Part shown: piece after piece, positions 33,027 through 44,436 of the stretch
Layout of the letters: each line of letters starts with the position of its first letter
How positions within the stretch are numbered: position 1 is the first letter of the stretch
NCBI GenBank assembly: GCA_002105175.1
Contig: MCGE01000039.1
Coordinates: 248,001-312,000, forward strand
Direction of reading: 5' to 3'
DNA from: Absidia repens
Lineage: Eukaryota; Mucoromycota; Mucoromycetes; Mucorales; Cunninghamellaceae
Length of the DNA: 64,000 nt
The notes under the pieces: model-generated
What the model was told of the DNA's origin: nothing
Seen by the model: only the letters and a program-made list of their open reading frames with translations
Databases searched by the model: none
Translations under genes and position numbers: made by a program

Positions 33027-36000
33027 GTGAGCTTGGTCAAAAAAAAAAAACCAACAAGAAAAACCAACAAAAAGCTTACCTCTAAACCTTGAAGAGCTGC
33101 AAGTCGCACAGCAGGGTCATCAGACAACAGACCATGGAACAAGGCATCGTATTCCTGGGTAGAGATGGTGGTACCATCCATGGCGGAGCACAGAGCCACC
33201 AAGCTGGCTTTGGTAGCTTTACCATGACCGGGGTATTCACGAATACTGTACAGCAAACATTCAATGAGATCTTGACGAGGTACCCAACAGGTGGAGCCGA
33301 CCAACGAGGTATGGAAACCGACAATATCCAACGCCATGGCGACTTGTTCCATAGCCATGTCCGAGGTCTTGGGGATCCCACCTTGCTTGATCACTTGGTA
33401 CAGGACGGGGAAACAGAAAGCAAACGCCGATGCTGAAAGGGGTCTGGATTCGGTAAGGAACCGTAATTTGTACAAGATTCGGTTCATCAAGTCCACCAAA
33501 GGTTCATCCAACCATCGAGCGGGTATATCCTTGACTTGATTGCATCGTAAAGTGGCCAAACAAATGGCATCGGCCAATGCACCTTCCAATTCTGTTTGCG
33601 TACGACCCAAGCCCAAATACGTATCGACCAATTTATCTTGCACCAAGATCCCGGCATTGGATTTGGCCATGGCCAATAATGCTTGCATGGCTTCTAACAC
33701 CATACCATTGTCTTCCTTTTCTTGTTGAGAGCCATTTTGCGTAAAGAGCGCACCCAAAATATCCAAGCCGACATTGATTTGATCGTAGACACCTTGTACC
33801 TTCGCACGGACATCGGCTTCCTTTCTTTGTTGTGCATCTACCGCCACTTGTTCTTCCTTGGTCAGTTTGCGCTGGGTCTTATTCTTGGCCGCCAGTTCCG
33901 CACGTAATTCATCTTCCCATTCTTGATCCTTGGTTTTACGACCTCGGCTTTCTACACGGTCGGATTTCTTTTTCAATACTAGTATACAAGTGAGAGAGAA
34001 TGAGAGATTAGGAGGTTTGGCCTTCTGTTGTTTGCTAACAAGGTTTTTTTTTTTTTTTGTTAAGGAGACTTACCATCCACAAAATTCGTGCCTTCAGGTG
34101 TTTGCCAGATATTGTATTCTAAATCACCAATGCCAGTCATCAACGAAGGATCCAACAAGTTCGTGTGATCAGCGAATGATGCAAATGAAGATGCATCAAT
34201 GAAGGACAAAGTCGAGATAGCAGCAAGGGCAGCTTCGTAAAAGAGTTTGGACTAGTCACAAAAAAAAAAAAAGGTATGAGCCACATTATGCGATCTCCCA
34301 CCCCACCCTCTTTGACACAAAAGAAGGATACTTACATTTTTGCTGTCGGTCATGAGCGTCGATGTCACTAGTTCCTTTAATCTTGGAGCATGCGATTTCA
34401 CCAATGCACCAGGATTCAATCCAGCGCGTTGCACCAATGTGATCCAATTGTATTTATCCGTAGGCGACACTAATAAAAAAGAAAGCCATGATGAGTAATC
34501 GCTTCTCTCTCTCTCTCTCTTCCCCTCCCCCCTTTTTTTTCTATGATCCGCTTTTTACCAATGAGAGAATGATGAGCCAAAATAATCAATTCCACCAAAA
34601 TCGATTCCTTGATCTCGGTACTGACTTGAGATGCAAAGGAGGTCATGGCACCGAGCACTGAGGCTAAACGGTAATGGGACACCAAAGGATCCGTCGATTC
34701 AGCGACATTGGAAGCCGCCACGACAGCCACCGAGCCTCGCGTTTCCTTTCCCAAATCCATCAACCAGCATGTCAAAGCACGCGGCATCACACTGGCCAAT
34801 TTCTGGGGTTGGAGTTGACTGGCAGCAGCCACCCCTTGATACACCAATTGACGTACGGTATGCACAGGATGGGAGGTCAACATCCACACCAAGGCTTGCC
34901 CCACTTGATTCGCTTGTTCAACTGAAGACAGGTCCAATTGCATCAATACACTGATCAAGGCATGTGTAAACCATACACCTTCTTCTTCCGACACAGCCTT
35001 CATATATACACGGTCCATCAATAAAAAGCTATTGGCCGATCCATTGGAAGGGATCAAAGATACAGGATAGTTGTTTTTCTTGATCAATTCCGCCACACCG
35101 GTAGGAATGGATGTCCAAGTCGATTGAATACGGCCTGAGAGGAGCGCTACCAGAACATAGCCTTCCAAAGGTCCATCTTTCCATGCTAAGGGTTTGGCTT
35201 GGATCTTGGTTGTCGTGGCAAAGAGAGGGGTCAAATACTTGAGGGCTTGATCCGCCAATGTCACCGTAGGTTGTTGATGTTGCCAGTAGGTTGTGCCCAC
35301 CACATAGGCCCATTGTGTTCGTAATGTTGCTTTGGGAGAAACCAAGCCATCCGTCATGACCTTGATGACATCATTGATGAGCGTAGCGTGTTCTTGACAA
35401 TAAGCATCGTTGTAAAGTACCACAGCCACATGTTTGCCGCAACCTTGAATCGCTTGTACCATGGCTTGTTCGTTCGCTTCCTTTTTGTTGCCCAAAAGTA
35501 CCGTCAAGTAGCCGTCCGTAAGTACACAGTCGCTGAGGTGTGCATCGTTGTGTTGAGCAAGTTCTGCAAGCGCTTGGTAGAGACAGATACGATGTTCGGG
35601 TGTCGAGATTTTGCCTTGCTTCAACGCTGTGGTGACATGTTTCGTGATCTTGACCAAATCTGAAATGGTAACTGACGCCGTGGCCAATGCGCGCCATAAC
35701 GCCATGGCGCCCTGACGGACCGCTGCCGATGAAGACCGCAAGTGGTTGGAGACTGGGTCGACAAGGTGACTGGCAAATAAGCTGGAAGGATCAAAAGAGA
35801 ACGATGGAACAATGGCGGCCAAAGCTATATATATATATATATAGATATATTTAAAAAAAACAAAGAAAGGTGAGTCATGGATATCTATTGCTCCTCCCCT
35901 TCTTGGCCACTCCCCTTTTTTTTTTTTTTGAAGTACGTACCTTGAAGAGCAATTTCGGGAGATCGTAGCATCATTTTTTCCAAGACGGGTAAGAATTGAG

Positions 36001-36991
36001 CACGGAATTTGGCTTCGTCCACGATAGCATGAATAAAACCATTGAAGGCGACCATGGCAGCATGGCGGACAGGTGTGCGAGACGAGATGATGTTTTTCAA
36101 GTAATAATCGATCAGTTGGGGTTCACGAGTGCTTGTTGTCAAATACAGTGCTTTGCCATCGGCGTGTTTCAAATGAAGTGATACGTCAATGAGGATGCCA
36201 ACCAACACAGCATTGGAAGGATTAGTAAGCGCCGTGTCGAAGAGTCGAGGAATATGTGTTGCTTGGTTACGGAAGGTGCGGCGGACATGAGAAACGCTGC
36301 TGTGCCAGAGTGATCGTTTGGTAGAGTTGTCACCCAATGAATCGATCAATAATCCTTGTCCGTTGACCGCAAGTCCTAGAAGTGTTGTAGTGGTTTTGTC
36401 GTCTTCGGTTGAAGTTGCTGCTTCCAAGATAAATGTTGTCATTGCATTCATCCACGTCAAAAGCACAAATCGATCCGATGCCGGTGTCACACATTGTCTA
36501 AAGATATTATCGTCGTAAAGTTAGTTGTAGTATTCTTATGCACATGATAGTTATTTTTGCTACTTTACCCAGACGCCGATCGTTTGCAAATTTTTTCAGC
36601 TTCACGAGCAAGCACAGGCACCAGCGTTTTTTGAAACAAGGATGAGTTCCAGGCGTTGAGTTCCTTGTAAACATCGAGGATGGCTTGACGAGACGCGCGG
36701 TCTTGGTATCGTGTATACGTCAGTTTGAGTAGTCCCAGTAAAGAAGGAAGTGCTTCTTGAGGTAAGTCTGTAGCCAAACGAAAAAAACAGAATGAATATC
36801 ACCACAAAACAGTTCTTCAATAATCCTCATTTACCTTTTCTTCTCAAACGAAGTAATAAAGAATGATGAAGAAAGTCCAGTCGATCGGATACTTTGGATG
36901 ATGTGATGTTGGCGACAAGTCTATATCTAATAAAGTCTGGCCATGATAAATCACCAGTCGTAGTAATGGCAGATGGGTCGGGTTCACTCAT
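28699..36991 (-). CDS. GCN1: eIF2-alpha kinase activator Gcn1 (HEAT-repeat protein)
   Basis: Ribosome-associated scaffold that senses stalled or colliding ribosomes and activates the kinase Gcn2 during amino-acid starvation. Ten exons close in phase: 36991-36835, 36767-36569, 36497-35941, 35824-34559, 34469-34336, 34251-34074, 33978-33080, 32972-30149, 30084-29151 and 29080-28699, total 2,509 aa (yeast Gcn1 is about 2,670). HEAT repeats run throughout. The eEF3-like central region is clear: YGLAGVVKGRGITALKE, RQGALFAFETLSATLGRLFE, SSDAARVIMSKISGHCVKLI, WRTKKASVELLGAMAYCAPK. The segment expected to bind Gcn2 RWD follows (EVREQSALALGDLIERTTPD, VKAAILQTL). A charged coiled segment (EWEDELRAELAAKNKTQRKL) precedes the central repeats, as in other Gcn1 proteins. 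The C-terminal tail is slightly short. Confidence 0.95.
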
Positions 36992-38100
36992 TGCACAATT
37001 GAAAAAAAAAGACTAATGAAAAAAAAAAAAAAAAGAGAGGGGCTCACTTTTTCTCACTTTTCAGTTATACTAACTCTAAGGGTGGCTTGTGTTCCAATTT
37101 TACCGCAGCATTCAAATCCCGCTCCGGCTCGTTTTCAACGGTTCATGCAAATTTCTTTTGTACATTTTTTCTCGCCATCATGCCGTAGTCACTACCTTCT
37201 TTTACATCCGGGGAAATTACTTGGTAACCAAGGATTTTTTTATGATGTATTTACCCGAAATCCAAATTTTGCTTGGTAAAACCTGAATTTAGGGTTTTCT
37301 GCGGTAGCCAAAAAAAAAAAGAAGTTTCTTGCAACTCACTTACAATGCTTACATTCCTGCCTTCCATTTACAGAATGATAATTCGTGAGCGTACATACGA
37401 ATAAAGCAGAATAATAAAATGCAAAAATTACAGACATGTTCTCCTACTGCCAAAGGTTAGAACTGCTTTTAATAACTAACCATCATTGCATGGTGTATAC
37501 GTTTTCAGAATAGATTATATGAGTAGTGGAAATTCTATCAGCATACACATTCATTTTTTTTTCTTCTTCTTTTTGGAATACATGATTCTACAGGATACAA
37601 TTAAGTGACTTGGAATCTTGCTTTTTATTATTATTATTATTATTATTGTTCAATGGTGTGGAGTCAAAGAATTACTACAAATGAGGTGATACTATTATGG
37701 GTCATGGGAGGATCAAAAAATTACTATGATGGAAGTTGGATCAAAGAATTGCTATGGCGGATAAACAACATCCGTCAAATTCAGCCCACTTGCTGAGTTT
37801 GCATGATTGGGCTACGCGTAGTAATGACAAGTGCTTTGAAGAACTCATGAGTGCAGAGAGATGTGCATTTTTTTGTCGTGCAGACGAACCCCCAACACAT
37901 GCCAATAGTAAAAGGGTACGTGCAGAGACCATTTTGATTTGCTGCCAGATATCTTTGACTTGTATACCATTCTTTCACAGCTCAATTAGTTCTTGAGCAA
38001 CCGTCAAATGATTGGAAACCTCTCGGTTTTCACGAGCGACATCGATTTCACGATGCGCGACAAGTAATTCCGGAAACACTGTATAGAACAGTACAGTAGA
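36992..38100. other. Intergenic, GCN1 upstream, no confident gene
   Basis: Contains an A run just upstream of GCN1, AT-rich DNA, a TTA microsatellite (about 37626-37650), and open frames at 37600-37996 without recognisable protein features. At about 38064-38082 lies TAATTCCGGAAACACTGTA, shared with 1.99 kb (Tc1-like terminus). Confidence 0.4.
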
Positions 38101-38630
38101 TGGAAAAAAAAAGAACTGGTATGACTTTGTGTGTATGTGCGTGCCCCAAAAGGAAAAAGGTGAACAGGTCTATCTCACCAAAGCGTCTCATGAAACCGCC
38201 CTATTAAACATGTTCTCCCCTCCCCCCTTTGGATGTTGGCAAAGATTTATGTACCCTAGATGAAACATATCTCCTTCTCTTCCATTCTGATTCTCGTTCA
38301 CACTTGATTTAGGTTATCTTTTTACTTTGTGATACAGTACTATGATATATACATTTGTACACTTTCATTTCTTATATAGTCCTTGACTTTTCACTGATAA
38401 ATATTTATGGAACTATCCAAATTAAAAACGTTTCTGTGTGTATGTGTTGTCTTTGGATGTTGGTTCCTGGTTTGTGCCTTCATTTTATTTTTTAGGAAAC
38501 ATCGTTATAAGTCAGTTTGACTCGGGTCAGCAACCTATCATCTTTACTCAAACATGCGTTCATAGGTCTCATACAGTCTTTGAAAAAAAAATAGGAGTAA
38601 TGATTTAATTGTACAGTACAGTATTAGACT
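38100..38630 (+). repeat. Repeat family B, partial copy (modules B2 and B3)
   Basis: Starts with GAACTGGTATGACTTTGTGT and continues through AGGAAAAAGGTGAACAGGTC, TCTCACCAAAGCG, GATGTTGGCAAAGATTTA, TTAGGTTATCTTTTTACT (B2), then AATAAATATTTATGGAA, TTGGATGTTGGTTCCTGGTT, GGAAACATCGTTATAAGTCA, CATAGGTCTCATAC and TTTAATTGTACAGTA (B3). Same order as the copies behind both AKR genes, at lower identity. The B1 module is not in front of it. Confidence 0.65.
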
Positions 38631-38874
38631 CTTTTTTCAACAGTAAATCAAAGAAAAACAAATCATGACACGCAAATGATCATATCGCATCAAAAACGGC
38701 AGGGGTTTACACCGAACACATATCATATGCCCATTCCATAGAATGTGCAAGACATATAAAATATGCAATAGTGTAAAAAAATCCTTCCTTCTACTTCTTT
38801 TATTTCCCATCATTATTTTTCTCGTTTTCTTTATATATCTTTCTTATTTTTTTTTTTTTTTGAAGTATTCTATA

Positions 38875-39159
38875 ATGTTCTCTTTTATCAAGCAATCCAT
38901 CAAGCCAGCCTTTTGCAAGACTAAAGCCGAAGATACTCCAAGGATAGTCAGCATCCAGGGCATGCGTGGGGACATGTTCAAGAATTTGTTCATGGTTGGT
39001 CGTGCCAAGGACCCGGCAGAAGACTTTGTTGTGGTAGGATCGAACCCCGACCCATTTGTTGTGGTGGATCGCCAGGCCTACATCGACTTTTTCACGGTGG
39101 GGGGAGAGTTTACTGGTGTTGCCTCCCCACTTTGCGACCAGTGGATAGACGTGGAGTGA
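38875..39159 (+). CDS. Small hypothetical protein
   Basis: A 94-aa frame from an ATG that directly follows a T-rich leader (MFSFIKQSIKPAFCKTKAED). The body has alternating hydrophobic and charged residues: RIVSIQGMRGDMFKNLFMVG, DFVVVGSNPDPFVVVDRQAY, FFTVGGEFTGVASPLCDQ. A longer version from 38743 would run through a poly-Leu/Phe low-complexity stretch and is less likely. An AATAAA signal lies about 150 bp after the stop (39309). Composition is protein-like and codon use sensible, but I recognise no family. Confidence 0.5.
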   Translation: MFSFIKQSIKPAFCKTKAEDTPRIVSIQGMRGDMFKNLFMVGRAKDPAEDFVVVGSNPDPFVVVDRQAYIDFFTVGGEFTGVASPLCDQWIDVE

Positions 39160-40170
39160 TGTAAATGTGTGGTGCTGGCGCTGGTGTTGATGGTGTACTG
39201 TACTATATTACGAGATTATTATGTATTGTGTATTATATATTATTTTAATTTTTTGTAACATATTGAAAAAAGTTGTTCTCTTTTATCTTGATATATCTTA
39301 TTTTATTCAATAAACTATGTATCAATACTGCAAAGAAAAAAAAACGTCTCTTTTTGTATAAATAATTGTGAGTGGTTTCCGCTTGATAGAGGTCAAAAGC
39401 TACTGACAACTTCAGGAACCAATAAAAAAACTAAGTGAAAGGACCTACGGTTCTTATTTTACCACATACTCTATGTAGATACGATATCATACTTTTTTTT
39501 TCCCATGAAGAATGTGGGTCCATATCATACAATTAATCAGTTTGATGCAAAACCTACTAAAACCAAAATCCTGTATTCCCATTTATCATTTTTTATTCGT
39601 GTGCTCGTCAATCATTCATTAATGTATTATATTATTGCTGTGTCATTGTGCTAGCATTCAGTTTATTTAGTATGTATAGGATACATAATGATATAGTCTA
39701 ATAAGAGAGGGTAGCCTACTCTACGGTAAATTTGGAGTAAACTAAAGTAAATCGAATCGCTTTATAATAAATCTAATAATATCATTAGAGGAGAAAAACC
39801 ATACTATCAATCCGGAATGACGTTGGTTGACTCAAGAAGGAAGGCAAGTCCATGGTACTGCCGATGTTTAAATGTTGTCAAAAGGAAAAGGGAGTTTCCA
39901 TGCACCATTAATGAAGGCTGCTGTCATAAGAAGAGGGCTATAATGTTAATGATGCGGCATGGCATCGATGGAGGTAAAGAAACGAGTCGAGAGGAGTTCT
40001 TTTTTGTATGTAATAAGCGATAGATGAAAAAAAAAAAAAAAAAAAACCAACTCACAGAGACGATGAGCATATTTCAAACGCCGTCCACGTGGCTGTTTAT
40101 TTTCTCACGCACTCAATTTTTTTCTCTGCTCTTCTTTTCTCTTTCCCTTCCTTCATTTTTTTTCCCTTCA
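39160..40170. other. Intergenic, no confident gene
   Basis: AT-rich, with A/T runs and an A run at about 40025-40045. Short open frames (39817-40023, 40024-40209) lack convincing features; the second overlaps the CT-rich lead-in of the B1 copy. Confidence 0.45.
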
Positions 40171-40179
40171 CCATTCAAC

Positions 40180-40400
40180 TTCTATGGGGTCATCTTGGAC
40201 TTGGATTAGTATCAGGACTAGTTTAGAAGCGTTTTCAGCTCAGGGATGACAACATGAATGGGGAAACTCTTTCATTTTGAATCGAGGATCTGAAGGCACC
40301 AGTAGTTGGCCATCACTCATTAGTTTAGTTTAGTGTTTAATTTGTCCCCTCGTTTGTATCTACATTTGAATAAAAATATGTTCCTTTTTTACATACTTTA
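40180..40400 (+). repeat. Repeat family B, module B1 alone
   Basis: CT-rich tract followed by GGACTAGTTTAGAAGCGTTT, ATGAATGGGGAAACTCTTTC, AGTTTAGTTTAGTGTTTAAT and TTGAATAAAAATATGTTCC. It lies about 1.5 kb after the B2-B3 copy at 38.1 kb, in the opposite order from the AKR-linked copies. Confidence 0.65.
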
Positions 40401-41168
40401 ATAAAAAATGTCCCACAAGTCTCTCTCATGTCTTGTGCAATAGATCGTTTTGATAGACTTCAATGAAAGATGGCTTTGATGTCATAAGTAATAGAGATAT
40501 ACTACTGTGTACCGAATCATTACGTCAATTCTAAAGCGCAGCGTTGTCCAAAAACAAAAGAAAAAAAAAGAGGGGGACGGTTGAGGTAGGATCGACACCC
40601 AAAACCATATGATTTTTTTTTTTTTTGTTAAAATACAAGATGACGGCCCAGGGATAGACTTTTACAACAAGTACGTGCTCGCTCACACCCTTTAGGAAAA
40701 ATTCTATTTAGCAAATGATAGCATATACCATCTATTTTACGTTATATATATAATATTTCCATTTATTGTTGCAACTCTCTCTCTCTCTCGAACAAATGGT
40801 ACATACTCCATATACTTTACAATGGGGGGGGTTTTTTTCAAATCCTTGGCAAGCACAGTATATCCACATTGAAAAATGCCGACATGTGTCATTGTACGAC
40901 ATACGGGTTTCAAACCATTACTTGGGTCGCACACATGGGTTAAGATGAAAAAGCAAGACGTGGTACTAAACGACGCTTTTTTAGAATAAATGGCTTAATA
41001 TGGGTAAATTACCCACCTCTTTTTGACAAAAAGCTAAACTCCATCTGGTTAATTGTTTTTTTTTTTTTTGGTGATGATGTTATATATAACCCCCCTCCTC
41101 TTGTTAATACTCTCACCAACTCTTTTTTTTTTTTTTTTTCCTCTTCTTCTTTATCTCTTTTAACAATA
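40401..41168. other. Intergenic, promoter side of the Cys-rich gene
   Basis: Contains CT microsatellite (about 40773-40789), G and T runs, and TATATATAAC at about 41081 roughly 85 bp upstream of the 41169 ATG, followed by a T/CT-rich tract that could be the core promoter of that gene. No coding sequence seen. Confidence 0.45.
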
Positions 41169-41678
41169 ATGCTTGTCATGAATAAACCCACTTTTTATTT
41201 ATCTATTTTGATTGCATTTTTATGGATCATCGTAGCATGCCATGCCGCCGAACCTACCGAAAGCAGTGATAGCAGTGCTGCTCCTTCCGCCTCTGGTTCA
41301 GCCTCGGGTAGTCAAAAATGTCCTCCCATTGCATGTACACAACCCAGTGGTAAACCCAAATGTCCATCCGAGTGCGCCGACGCGTGTCATTTTGAAGCTG
41401 ATAAATGTTGTCCCGCTAAACAAATCGGTGTTTGCTCCTCCTCTGCCACTGCCAGTGGTGGTCCTGCTGCTTCCGGTTCGTCTTCCACCGCTGCTGCCAC
41501 CTCTGGTGCCGCAACATCATCTGCATCAGCAGGAGGGGCATCGAGTGCTGCCAGTGGTAGCGGTTCAGCAAGCACTGCTTCTCCTTCCACATCAGCAGGC
41601 GTCTCGCCCATTAGAAACATTTCCCACGCTTATTATGTGTTTGGTATTTTATGTGTTGGTGCCTTGTATCTCATCTAA
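41169..41678 (+). CDS. Secreted Cys-rich, Ser/Ala-rich GPI-type wall protein
   Basis: 169 aa with the full layout of a fungal GPI-anchored surface protein. An N-terminal signal peptide (TFYLSILIAFLWIIVACHAA, cleavage likely after A-A) is followed by a short Ser/Ala stretch, a compact domain with eight cysteines at about 51-90 (CPPIACTQPSGKPKC, CPSECADACHFEADKCC, VC), a long Ser/Ala/Gly-rich stalk likely O-glycosylated, and a C-terminal hydrophobic tail (YYVFGILCVGALYLI) after a small-residue omega-site region. The eight-cysteine spacing is not one I can name. Expected at the cell wall or membrane. Start is the first of two near Met codons (M1 and M4). Confidence 0.8.
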   Translation: MLVMNKPTFYLSILIAFLWIIVACHAAEPTESSDSSAAPSASGSASGSQKCPPIACTQPSGKPKCPSECADACHFEADKCCPAKQIGVCSSSATASGGPAASGSSSTAAATSGAATSSASAGGASSAASGSGSASTASPSTSAGVSPIRNISHAYYVFGILCVGALYLI

Positions 41679-41939
41679 AAGCAGCTTGTCTTCTTTTTTT
41701 TTTTTCTTCTCGGTCTTAAATAAAACAACATATCACTTTTTATTATTATTATTGAAACGAAGTTTTGATACTATTACTACCTAAGAGTTACAAAAAAAGA
41801 AAACGGAAGGAACCCATTCTTTTTTTTTTTTTTTTACAGTATGTGGTTAAAGTGGTACATATCATGCGGGTAGTGCTCCTTTTTTTTTTTTTCTGAGCCA
41901 CATCTTCTGGTTACTAGTGCCAAAAAAAAAAGAAAAAGA

Positions 41940-42240
41940 AAAAAGAAAGCGTCATTTCCCTGATATGGGGCGTTGCAAACCTTCCATGGATCAACATCGT
42001 AGCCATTATTAAACACGGAAAAACCGGAAGTTGATATACTACTGTTTTGAACCCAATGACCTTTCTTTGGGGTCAAGGTTAGGTTGGGTTCTGTTTATTT
42101 CTGTATGACTGTGTCTACGTGTTTAAGGTGCTCCTTCATATATGCGGAGAAAACAACAACGTCATTGGCGAAGCTGATGTATATGTAAGGTAAAGCCTTC
42201 AAAGAATTCATGCATGACACATTGACTAATGGGTTTTTTT
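41940..42240 (-). pseudogene. Ty3/gypsy reverse transcriptase remnant
   Basis: On the minus strand, from about 42235 downward: SFANDVVVFSAYMKEHLKHV DTVIQK, a stop, then NLTLTPKKGHWVQNSSI, GFSVFNNGYDVDPWKVCNA. This parallels the gypsy RT segment Y-x-D-D-x-x-V-F-S...HL-x-H-V through the L-x-L-N-x-x-K-C and V-D-P-x-K-V blocks. The catalytic YxDD is altered, the Cys after PKK is Gly, and a stop interrupts the frame. No LTRs or other pol domains are visible. Confidence 0.65.
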
Positions 42241-43538
42241 AAGAACAAAAATGTGCTTATTGATGGAACCTGTGATCATTAAATGCTGATTTATCAAAAA
42301 AAAAAACTTGGAAGTGCCTTTTAGCTTCGTTCAAAATATTGCATGATATTTGCCACTGTTTTAAATCCCGACCGGTGCTTGCCTGCTCCAAATTTTATCA
42401 GTGGTAGACTTTTTTTTTTTGGTTTGGTTTTGTGAGGTCCATTTTGCAGGGTTGGTTCTAACGATGATTCAAACAACGGACACTTTGCAAACGTCGGTCG
42501 TCATCTACAAGCAAACCGGACTACAAACACCCCAATGTTTCTGTTAAGATGTCGTGTCCCGAGTTGTGTTGAATCCTTCGTCGAAAATTGAACTGCAGGG
42601 TTATTTAGGCTAATGAGGGCCTTTTTAGGTTAATAATAGCATAATCCCAAAATTAAACCCCCTCCTCCTCCTAATTGTAGTGGCAAGAGCCTAATTGTAC
42701 ATCATTTGCAAAAAATCTTTTTTTTTTCCTAAGTAGCTTCTTACCTAATAATACCATAGTCAAAGAAATCTATTATTCCAACACCTGTTTCTCCCTATTT
42801 TTATTATAAAAGCCTTTCATCATTTTACCAATTAAAGAATATAACTTTGTCTCACTTGCTTAGACTACCTCTTCTACACATTAACTATATTGCACCTCCC
42901 TCCTCTCTCACAGCATCTAGTTTATTCCCCTCCCGTAGTTGATTATTTACAATTCTTTGTTACATGAACTCAAATAAACGATATATTTTCATGAAATCGA
43001 CCTATTGTTTATACAGTATCTTATTATTGATTCAATCGATTTTATTTTTTATGTTATAATTATATTCTAGGGAACCACGGACTGTACAGTTACACTTTGT
43101 TGGTTTTGTGAATAAGATTGATTTTTTGCTGCCACACATAGTATCGCGGCATTTTCTAACGCTAAGTATGTGCAACACAACATTCTAGCTCGAAATACAG
43201 CGTACATTTTTTCTTTTTTCTCTTTTTCGACAAGTGCAACAACATCTAACTCTGGAATAACTGTATATCCAATTTCGTTGATGATGATGAGTCCACTCGG
43301 TCGTCAGGCCAGTTGTGCAATGGACACCTGTGTCACCGAGAGTATCGGCTGAACGGGAGATCGACGTGATAGGGATCGACATGACCGGAAATGGATTTGT
43401 CTTATCAAAAAAAAAAAAAAACTCCTATCATTCAACGACTTCTTTTATTCTTTCTAAGGTATACCAAGTAACCAAATGAAATACACGAAAGCGTATTTTT
43501 ATTTATTTATTTTTGGAGGGGGAGGGGGGAGGAGGAAA
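42241..43538. other. Intergenic, decayed DNA
   Basis: About 1.3 kb with A/T runs and no recognisable gene. Could include further decayed parts of the gypsy element, but I cannot align any. Confidence 0.4.
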
Positions 43539-44087
43539 TCAAAAAAAAACCAATGAGGTGGGAAGTCGGACGATTTCAGGGGTCATTTTTTGATGATGAG
43601 CGAGTGTTTTTAAAGGTGGAGGTAAAGGAGGCGGTGATAATGACAGCCTCCTCCTGCTTGTCAGTAGAGGCGGAGGATGTGGATGGATGAGAGTGACTTT
43701 TCTAGCACGACGTAATAACGAGCGTTTCAGGCCCTGATGCTTTTGTTGAATGGATTTAAGATGTGCTTTGAAGGTACGTTTGAAATACGATTTATTATAA
43801 CGAAAGCCAACCATCATCATCGTCAGCGATGCTGGTACTGGTGAGCTTTTTTTCTTGGCATGATCGGAGTTATTGGCTGGTGTAGCAGTGACCATGATGA
43901 CAGGATGATGATGATAAAGGTTTTCTTCCTCATGGTCTGAAAATGCCATGACAGAAGGTGTGTTTCTTTGCGACTCCCATACCAGATACATGAACCAGAA
44001 TAAGGGCGCGTAGATATATTGCCAAATTTCACTGGCACTTTTCATCCATACTGGAGTCTCCTTGGCACTATACCAACCTGGTTTCAT
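43539..44087 (-). CDS. Hypothetical protein with one membrane segment
   Basis: 182 aa if the Met at 44087 is used (MKPGWYSAKETPVWMKSASE). A hydrophobic stretch IWQYIYAPLFWFMYLVW at about residues 20-36 could be a membrane anchor. The rest is polar: His-rich, then a basic segment FRYNKSYFKRTFKAHLKSIQ QKHQGLKRSLLRRARKV, then a Pro-rich tail (PPPLPPPLK). A further upstream exon is possible since the frame stays open through poly-Phe codons. Divergent from the metalloprotease-like gene (350 bp apart). No family recognised. Confidence 0.5.
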   Translation of the reverse strand: MKPGWYSAKETPVWMKSASEIWQYIYAPLFWFMYLVWESQRNTPSVMAFSDHEEENLYHHHPVIMVTATPANNSDHAKKKSSPVPASLTMMMVGFRYNKSYFKRTFKAHLKSIQQKHQGLKRSLLRRARKVTLIHPHPPPLLTSRRRLSLSPPPLPPPLKTLAHHQKMTPEIVRLPTSLVFF

Positions 44088-44436
44088 ATTCCTTTGTGTG
44101 TGTCTGTGTGTGACAATCAAAAAGAAAAAAGTAAAAGAAAAGAAAAAAAAAACTTGCCATGAGTTCGGAGGTTTGGGAAACGAAAAAAAGTCCATACCAC
44201 ACCACACTCGCTTTTCTTTCCAACATTTCATTCAAGGCCAAAAAAAAAAGTGTTAATAATATGAAAAGAATGATAGATTCAATCACTCAAGGATTTTCAT
44301 TGGCGGGTTTAGCAGCTTGGCTATTGTTTCTTATTTTTTCGATGTCCGTCGTCCATTTTTGATTAATTTTTTTTTTATATTAAAAAAACGTCTTGATCTC
44401 TTCTTCAACTCTCCTCATCTTCCTTTTTTTTTTTTC

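Noticed and set aside
30123..36000. Long antisense ORFs across GCN1
   Set aside because: They mirror the GC-richer coding strand of GCN1 and have no homology-like features.
37600..37996. Possible gene with ORFs on both strands
   Set aside because: No splice-consistent frame longer than about 86 codons and no family motif; probably decayed Tc1-flanked DNA.
39030..39045. tRNA-like T-arm (GGTTCGATCC on the minus strand)
   Set aside because: No pairing T-stem or acceptor stem, and it lies inside the small hypothetical ORF.
40024..40209. ORF starting in an A run with poly-Lys
   Set aside because: Overlaps the CT-rich lead-in of a B1 repeat; low complexity throughout.
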